NCBI GenBank assembly: GCA_041687335.1
Contig: JAWLCE010000008.1
Span: 1 to 64,000, forward strand
Source of the DNA: JAJFUE01 sp041687335
Lineage (GTDB): Bacteria > Sumerlaeota > Sumerlaeia > MVZB01
Reading direction: 5' to 3'
DNA length: 64,000 nucleotides
Both the position numbers and the translations under genes were made by a program. Shown here piece by piece: positions 60,523 to 64,000 of this stretch (position 1 is its first letter; each line of letters opens with the position of its first letter). The notes below the pieces were generated by a model. That model saw only the letters and a program-made list of their open reading frames with translations. It had not been told where the DNA came from and did not search any database.

Positions 60523-61149
60523 ATGGAATACCGCTTTAAGACGTGGACTTACTTTTGCATTGGGACCCCCGGCACGACTCTGGGCGAGGCCAAGGCCGAA
60601 CACGCTCAGGCCGCACGGGCAGCATTTAAGCGGGTCCTTGAGGTTGTACGGGCTCGCTTTCCCTCCGTCAAGGTTGACAGCGCCATCGATGCGCAATGGC
60701 ACGACCCGAGCGCCACAAGCGAGTGCACATTCGGGCTGCGCTTCCTGGAAGCGATCAGCCCTCTCCAAATGCGCGTGGAGATCCCGCAACTGATCCGTGC
60801 GGCGATTCTTGAGGTGGTTCCGAAGGCGGACGTTACCCCAGGCCTTGGTGGGACCAACATGGTGGTGAGCCCGGGGCCGGCTCAGGGCGCCGCCGGCGAG
60901 GTCGAGCTCCAATTGACTCGGGCGGCATTCATGACTTGGGACAAGAAGAGGATCGACGCGGACGTGGATGACGACGGGCCGGGCTCACGCATGCTCATGG
61001 CCCCGCTCTTTGCGATCGCGCGCGAGCTGGGCTTCGACCAGGCGGCCGAGCTGCTGGCGTATTCATACGCCCCTGGCGAGGCTGACCCTGTGGCTGAGAT
61101 CGAGAAGCTCGCCGGGGTGAAGGCCACGGCGGCGACGGCGGCGGCTTAG
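60523..61149 (+). CDS. Hypothetical protein of the phage-like element, paralog B
   Basis: A 208-residue protein with AGGAG 7 bp before the ATG. The N-terminal part has an FKTWTYF strand and a long amphipathic helix (HAQAARAAFKRVLEVVRARF). The C-terminus ARELGFDQAAELLAYSYAP then VAEIEKLAG aligns with the end of the preceding gene. An Ala/Thr tail closes it. Paralogy suggests tandem duplication and divergence within the element. Function unknown. Confidence 0.65.
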   Translation: MEYRFKTWTYFCIGTPGTTLGEAKAEHAQAARAAFKRVLEVVRARFPSVKVDSAIDAQWHDPSATSECTFGLRFLEAISPLQMRVEIPQLIRAAILEVVPKADVTPGLGGTNMVVSPGPAQGAAGEVELQLTRAAFMTWDKKRIDADVDDDGPGSRMLMAPLFAIARELGFDQAAELLAYSYAPGEADPVAEIEKLAGVKATAATAAA

Positions 61150-61232
61150 GGGGATGAAGGCCTCCACGGCACGGCATGGTTTGGGGGAGGTTCCATAGAG
61201 TCCTCCCAAAGACTTTAGAGGGAGAACATGTC

Positions 61233-61475
61233 ATGGAATGTGACAAGTGTTCGTATCAAAACGAGGATGATGTATCGCAGCGCTCGATGGCCACGTGCCC
61301 GGAATGCGAGCGCGTTATCTGTGTCGAGTGCCTGACACAAATGGCGGAAAACGTGGACTTTACCATCGACGCTCAGGCTGATCCGGATGATGCTCAAGCC
61401 TACTTCATCAAATCCGACAAGGCAGGCTGTTATTTGTGTCCGGAATGCTTCGAGAAGGCCGAAAGCATTAACTGA
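61233..61475 (+). CDS. Small zinc-ribbon-like protein with nine cysteines
   Basis: An 80-residue protein with Cys at 3, 6, 22, 25, 30, 33, 66, 69 and 72, grouped as CDKC, CPEC, CVEC and CYLCPEC. Such CxxC pairs normally bind two or more zinc ions. Between the second and third groups is an acidic stretch (DAQADPDDAQ). AGGGAG lies upstream of the ATG. Small zinc-ribbon proteins of phages often act in regulation, but no family is recognised. Followed by an intrinsic terminator. Confidence 0.72.
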   Translation: MECDKCSYQNEDDVSQRSMATCPECERVICVECLTQMAENVDFTIDAQADPDDAQAYFIKSDKAGCYLCPECFEKAESIN

Positions 61476-61491
61476 CCTGGGCGAGGGTAAT

Positions 61492-61532
61492 GGGGGCGGC
61501 TCGCGGCTGGGGAGCCTGGCCGCCCCCTTTTT
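61492..61532 (+). terminator. Intrinsic terminator of the zinc-ribbon gene
   Basis: GGGGGCGG (61492-61499) pairs with CCGCCCCC (61520-61527), followed by TTTTT, 17 bp past the stop. It ends 21 bp before the next start codon. Confidence 0.88.
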
Positions 61533-61552
61533 GTATGGCAGAAGGGGGGCTG

Positions 61553-62236
61553 ATGGTGCACACGGCTGAGGAAGAAGCAAGGGGGCGCGAGCTGTTGGCG
61601 CGGTTGATCCAGGTGCCGGCGCTTGAGGGTGAGAAGACGACGCTCGGGGACCTGTTGGGGGCATTAAGAACAAAAGACCAGCGCAACGATGAGATCGAAG
61701 GCCTTACAAATGATCTGTTAAAAACACTGATACAATTTCCGGATAAGACAATCTCTTCGGATTATGAAAGTGATGCTGTCAGAATCCATGTGGCGCGCGT
61801 AAAGATAGAGGCGGCGCGCGAAGGTCTGCCCTTGCAAAAAGAGACTCACGGCGCCCTGAATCTCGCCCAAAAGAGGCTTGAAATAGAAGAACTGAGCGCG
61901 CGGCTGGCCGAGCTGCGCCGCGGGGGTGAGAGCCCATTCAGCGGAAGCAAGAACACAACCGCTTATTACCTTTCCTTGAATCGACTTTTCGGGCTACTGG
62001 AGCGGCTATTCACAATACACTGTGGCAAGATAACAGGATTGAAGAAGTATGTCTTTGCATCAATCAGCAGCCTGCTCAAGGGGCGCGCCGGCGGGGCTGA
62101 CACGATTCGCAAGGATTACAATGATTCCGCGGGAGCCCTGGCCTGGGCCGCCAGCCGCTCCAAGGAGCTCGAGCAGCAGATCGCCAGGTTGAAAAACGAT
62201 GTTGAGTGGCTTGAAATACTGGGGCCTTTGCGCTGA
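61553..62236 (+). CDS. Hypothetical helical protein of the phage-like element
   Basis: A 227-residue charged protein, mainly helical. Features are LARLIQVPALEGEKTTLGDLL near the N-terminus, a long helix (LNLAQKRLEIEELSARLAELRR) around residues 100-125 and a C-terminal coiled coil (SRSKELEQQIARLKNDVEWLE). No recognised family. The ATG at 61553 with AAGGGGGG upstream is preferred; longer frames start before or inside the terminator of the previous gene. An intrinsic terminator follows the stop. Confidence 0.65.
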   Translation: MVHTAEEEARGRELLARLIQVPALEGEKTTLGDLLGALRTKDQRNDEIEGLTNDLLKTLIQFPDKTISSDYESDAVRIHVARVKIEAAREGLPLQKETHGALNLAQKRLEIEELSARLAELRRGGESPFSGSKNTTAYYLSLNRLFGLLERLFTIHCGKITGLKKYVFASISSLLKGRAGGADTIRKDYNDSAGALAWAASRSKELEQQIARLKNDVEWLEILGPLR

Positions 62237-62263
62237 ATCAAGGCCTGCCACCAAATTGCACCC

Positions 62264-62296
62264 AAAATGCGGTCTTCCAGTGGGCCGCATTTTTCT
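62264..62296 (+). terminator. Intrinsic terminator after 61553-62236
   Basis: AAAATGCGG (62264-62272) pairs with CCGCATTTT (62285-62293) over a 12-base loop, and a T-rich run follows. It separates the helical-protein gene from the leader of the replication module. Confidence 0.85.
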
Positions 62297-62300
62297 TTAG

Positions 62301-62471
62301 AACCCCAATAAAATCAATACACAATTTCGCTTGAGTTGCACTTTTGGCTTGAAGTTGAAATGCGGTAACAAACGGTATATTCGCGGGGGATAAACCCCAA
62401 TAAATTCAATGTTCAATTTCTGCTGAGTTGCCCCTTTCATGGTGTTCTAGTTGGAAGAAAAGGTATATTCA
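62301..62471 (+). promoter_or_regulatory. AT-rich leader with two diverged direct repeats, each ending in a -10-like box
   Basis: Two units starting near 62301 and 62393 share AACCCCAATAAA, TCAAT, CAATTTC, GAGTTGC and end with GGTATATTC (62374 and 62462). The repeat offset is about 92 bp. The TATATT boxes have weak -35-like partners (TTGAAA 62355-62360, and TTGGAA near 62451), so tandem promoters, operators or replication-origin iterons are possible. This is the most AT-rich stretch of the element. Confidence 0.55.
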
Positions 62472-62504
62472 GAGAGGCAAATAATTCCCGATATAATATC
62501 TTGC

Positions 62505-62681
62505 GAAGCTCCCCCGATGGCTTACAACTTAGCTGTCGCTCAAAGCGAGGTCTTCGGGGGAGGACCTGGAAAATTGGGACGTTTCGGTTTTAGAATTTTC
62601 GTGTCTGCCTCCCAATGCAGACTCCGCCGGCTCCTCCCCCACAGGCCCACAGCCTGATGGAGTCGGCGGTTTTTCATTTTG
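62505..62681 (+). promoter_or_regulatory. Putative transcription attenuator in the leader of the replication gene
   Basis: Three mutually exclusive pairings are visible. P1: CTCCCCCGA (62509-62517) with TCGGGGGAG (62554-62562). Antiterminator: GGGGGAGGA (62556-62564) with TCCTCCCCC (62632-62640). Terminator: CCGCCGGCTCC (62624-62634) with GGAGTCGGCGG (62659-62669, one G-T wobble), with an inner CAGGC/GCCTG stem and TTTTT at 62670-62674, only 7 bp before the start codon at 62682. A short open frame (62518-62657, 46 codons) ends inside the terminator loop. The layout matches attenuators of plasmid and phage replication genes, but it has not been folded by computer. Confidence 0.6.
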
Positions 62682-63620
62682 ATGCTCGAAGACCTCAACC
62701 ACCAGGAAATCCAGGAGCCGCCGCCGCTGTTGCGCGTGGCGCGCTGGGCCGAGCGATACGAGGTCAACCGATCCCGCGAGCTGAAAAACCTGGCCTGGCT
62801 GGCGCTGCCAACTGATCTTGCCTCAGACAGCTATGTCGAGCTGCTCGACCATCCGAACGGCGCTGCGCACTGGGGCTGCTGGACCACCATCCTCATGGCT
62901 GCGGCCCGTTCGACCCCGCGGGGCACGCTTCTGCGGGACGGAGGGCGCCCGCACACGGCGCGCACGCTGGCCACGCTGACGCGCATGCCGGAATCAATCG
63001 TGGTCGAGCTCCTGCGGCGGGCTATCGCGCTCAGCCTGCTCGAGATTGTGCCCCCAACGCAGGGGGATGCGACGATCCCGCAGGAGGGTGCGGGATTCTC
63101 GCAGGACGGTGCGACGATCCCGCAGGGGCCTGCCGCCTCGCGCGCGTGCGCGACAGAACAGAACAAGACAAAACAAGAGATTACATCTGCGGCTGGCGCC
63201 GCGGATGCTTCGGAGGATTCGGACGTGGACGAGCTCGATCTTTTTGGCGAAGAGCAGACCGCGCCGGCCGTGGAGGCCGCCCGTGAGCTGGTGGCGCTTT
63301 GGAACGAGCTGGCGGCCCCGGAGCTGCCCCGGGTCCTGAAGGCCTCGCCCAAGCGCCTGGCGGCGATCCGGCGGCGCCTCGAGGAGCATCCAGACCTGGC
63401 GGACTGGCGCGCGGGAATCGAATTCATCAACCGCTCGCCATTCCACCTGGGCAAGAACGACAGGGGCTGGCGGGCGTCCTTCGAATTCATCCTGCAGCCG
63501 GACCGGCTGACCAGGCTGCTCGAGCAGGCAGCGGCGCCGGCGCGGGGCTTGGGCAGCCCGGGGGCGCTGGAAAATTTCGACCTCGGCGATGAGACCGCCG
63601 GCGGATGGAGGAACAACTGA
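62682..63620 (+). CDS. Phage-type replication initiation protein (O-like)
   Basis: A 312-residue protein. The N-terminal half (about 10-125) looks like a winged-helix region, with SYVELLDHPNGAAHWGCWTTILMAA and TRMPESIVVELLRRAIALSLLEI. A polar linker with repeated GATIPQ motifs follows (about 125-195). The C-terminus has LVALWNELAAPELPRV, LAAIRRRLEEHPDLADW and GWRASFEFILQPDRLTRLLE, the usual ending of phage O/DnaD-type initiators. Its stop overlaps the ATG of the DnaC-like gene (TGATG), the classical initiator-loader pair. No clear ribosome site; expression is probably controlled by the terminator directly upstream. A TTG at 62679 is an alternative start. Confidence 0.75.
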   Translation: MLEDLNHQEIQEPPPLLRVARWAERYEVNRSRELKNLAWLALPTDLASDSYVELLDHPNGAAHWGCWTTILMAAARSTPRGTLLRDGGRPHTARTLATLTRMPESIVVELLRRAIALSLLEIVPPTQGDATIPQEGAGFSQDGATIPQGPAASRACATEQNKTKQEITSAAGAADASEDSDVDELDLFGEEQTAPAVEAARELVALWNELAAPELPRVLKASPKRLAAIRRRLEEHPDLADWRAGIEFINRSPFHLGKNDRGWRASFEFILQPDRLTRLLEQAAAPARGLGSPGALENFDLGDETAGGWRNN

Positions 63621-64000
63621 TGCGCGAGCAGACCCAGCTGCCATGCTCGATCGACTGCCCCAACTGCGGCGCGGCAGTCAATCCGCCCCACCTGGCCGGC
63701 TCGGGGCAAGTGCGGGACTCGGTCGGGCGAGTCTTCGCCTGCCCGCGGGTGGCCGAGCGGGCGCGGGCCGCGGCGGAGGGGCGGGCGCATGGCGAGATTG
63801 AGGGCGAATTCCCGCTGCCCAAGAGATTCGCCGGCGCGCGGCTGGGAGTTGTGCCGGCGGGCTTCCCCGAGCTGGCCAAGGCCCACGCCCAGGGCGCGGC
63901 ATGGCTGGCGGGCCGGCGCGGGATGAATCTGATCTGCTGGGGCGGGGTCGGGACCGGCAAGAGCCATCTTCTGGCGGCGCTGGTCCACGCGGCGAGGGGG
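63620..64000 (+). CDS. dnaC: DnaC/IstB-like helicase loader ATPase, N-terminal part (cut by window end)
   Basis: The first 127 residues are in the window. An N-terminal Cys cluster (C9, C13, C16, and another in VFACPRV) probably binds zinc. A basic linker leads to the Walker A motif GGVGTGKSH (about 108-116), preceded by MNLICW, typical of DnaC/IstB-type AAA+ loaders that bring the replicative helicase to an origin. The start overlaps the stop of the O-like gene. The frame is open to the last base, so truncation is due to the window edge, not mutation. Confidence 0.85.
   Translation, partial: MREQTQLPCSIDCPNCGAAVNPPHLAGSGQVRDSVGRVFACPRVAERARAAAEGRAHGEIEGEFPLPKRFAGARLGVVPAGFPELAKAHAQGAAWLAGRRGMNLICWGGVGTGKSHLLAALVHAARG

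Larger units (their letters stand above)
57235..64000. mobile_element. Phage-like integrated element (left boundary uncertain, continues past the window)
   Basis: From just beyond the tRNA-Ser promoter the style of the DNA changes: short genes of unknown function, small coiled-coil and DNA-binding proteins, a Zn-ribbon protein, a morphogenesis-like gene on the opposite strand, and a replication module (O-like initiator then DnaC-like loader). These are typical of a prophage or related mobile element. No integrase, terminase or clear attachment sites are in view. The true left end lies somewhere in 57235-57395. Confidence 0.75.

Overview
The window is a GC-rich, gene-dense stretch of bacterial chromosome that runs into an integrated phage-like element at its right end. 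LptC/LptA-type lipopolysaccharide export proteins, several lipoproteins, an O-antigen-ligase-like membrane protein and a type II secretion/pilin-like pseudopilin indicate a Gram-negative (diderm) bacterium. The pseudopilin style, the secreted proteins of unknown function and the many interspersed intergenic repeats resemble deep-branching groups such as Sumerlaeota, Hydrogenedentota or Planctomycetota. I cannot assign a phylum from this window alone.

Layout. 1-312: tandem 124-bp units, each holding a REPIN-like pair of hairpins. 430-1594: a His-rich small protein and a pseudopilin with a His/Asp-rich tail. 1602-4158 (minus): a polyamine operon of AdoMet decarboxylase, a deoxyhypusine-synthase-like enzyme and an agmatinase-family ureohydrolase, with no soluble aminopropyltransferase. 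4564-9383: a lipoprotein and a large secreted subtilase with an A-B-A-B repeat tail. 9499-15536 (mostly minus): a receiver protein lacking its phospho-acceptor, a sugar-nucleotide epimerase, lptA/lptC and an orphan hybrid-sensor-like histidine kinase. 15819-21604: housekeeping genes ychF, cca, rpsI-rplM and serA. 21802-34819: a degenerate PAP2 membrane domain fused to an APH-type kinase, a membrane protein, a GH106-like glycosidase plus MATE exporter bounded by repeats, a cyclase/PLP-enzyme pair and a membrane SpeE-like protein.

34906-46456: fumC, secreted proteins, a gingipain-like C25 peptidase lipoprotein, a TPR protein and an O-antigen ligase. Here two ORFs of unknown function (36728-38206 and 40152-41171) are each flanked by long direct repeats of a neighbouring host gene: 178 bp of the fumC 3' end, and 127 bp of the C25 gene 5' end. 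They look like insertions. 46733-56935: a combined pyruvate/2-oxoglutarate dehydrogenase locus, aceE-aceF-lpd-sucA-sucB, with one shared E3 and a SucB that appears to lack the E3/E1-binding domain.

57091-57182 is tRNA-Ser(GCT) with a good promoter. From about 57,240 to the window end is a phage-like element: short genes separated by hairpins, a morphogenesis-like gene on the opposite strand, and a replication module (an O-like initiator and a DnaC-like loader, cut by the window edge). The leader of the replication gene (about 62505-62681) can form mutually exclusive hairpins ending in an intrinsic terminator just before the start codon, which is the architecture of a transcription attenuator. 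The most unusual things seen are this attenuator, the repeat-flanked insertions, the polyamine operon and the PAP2-kinase fusion.
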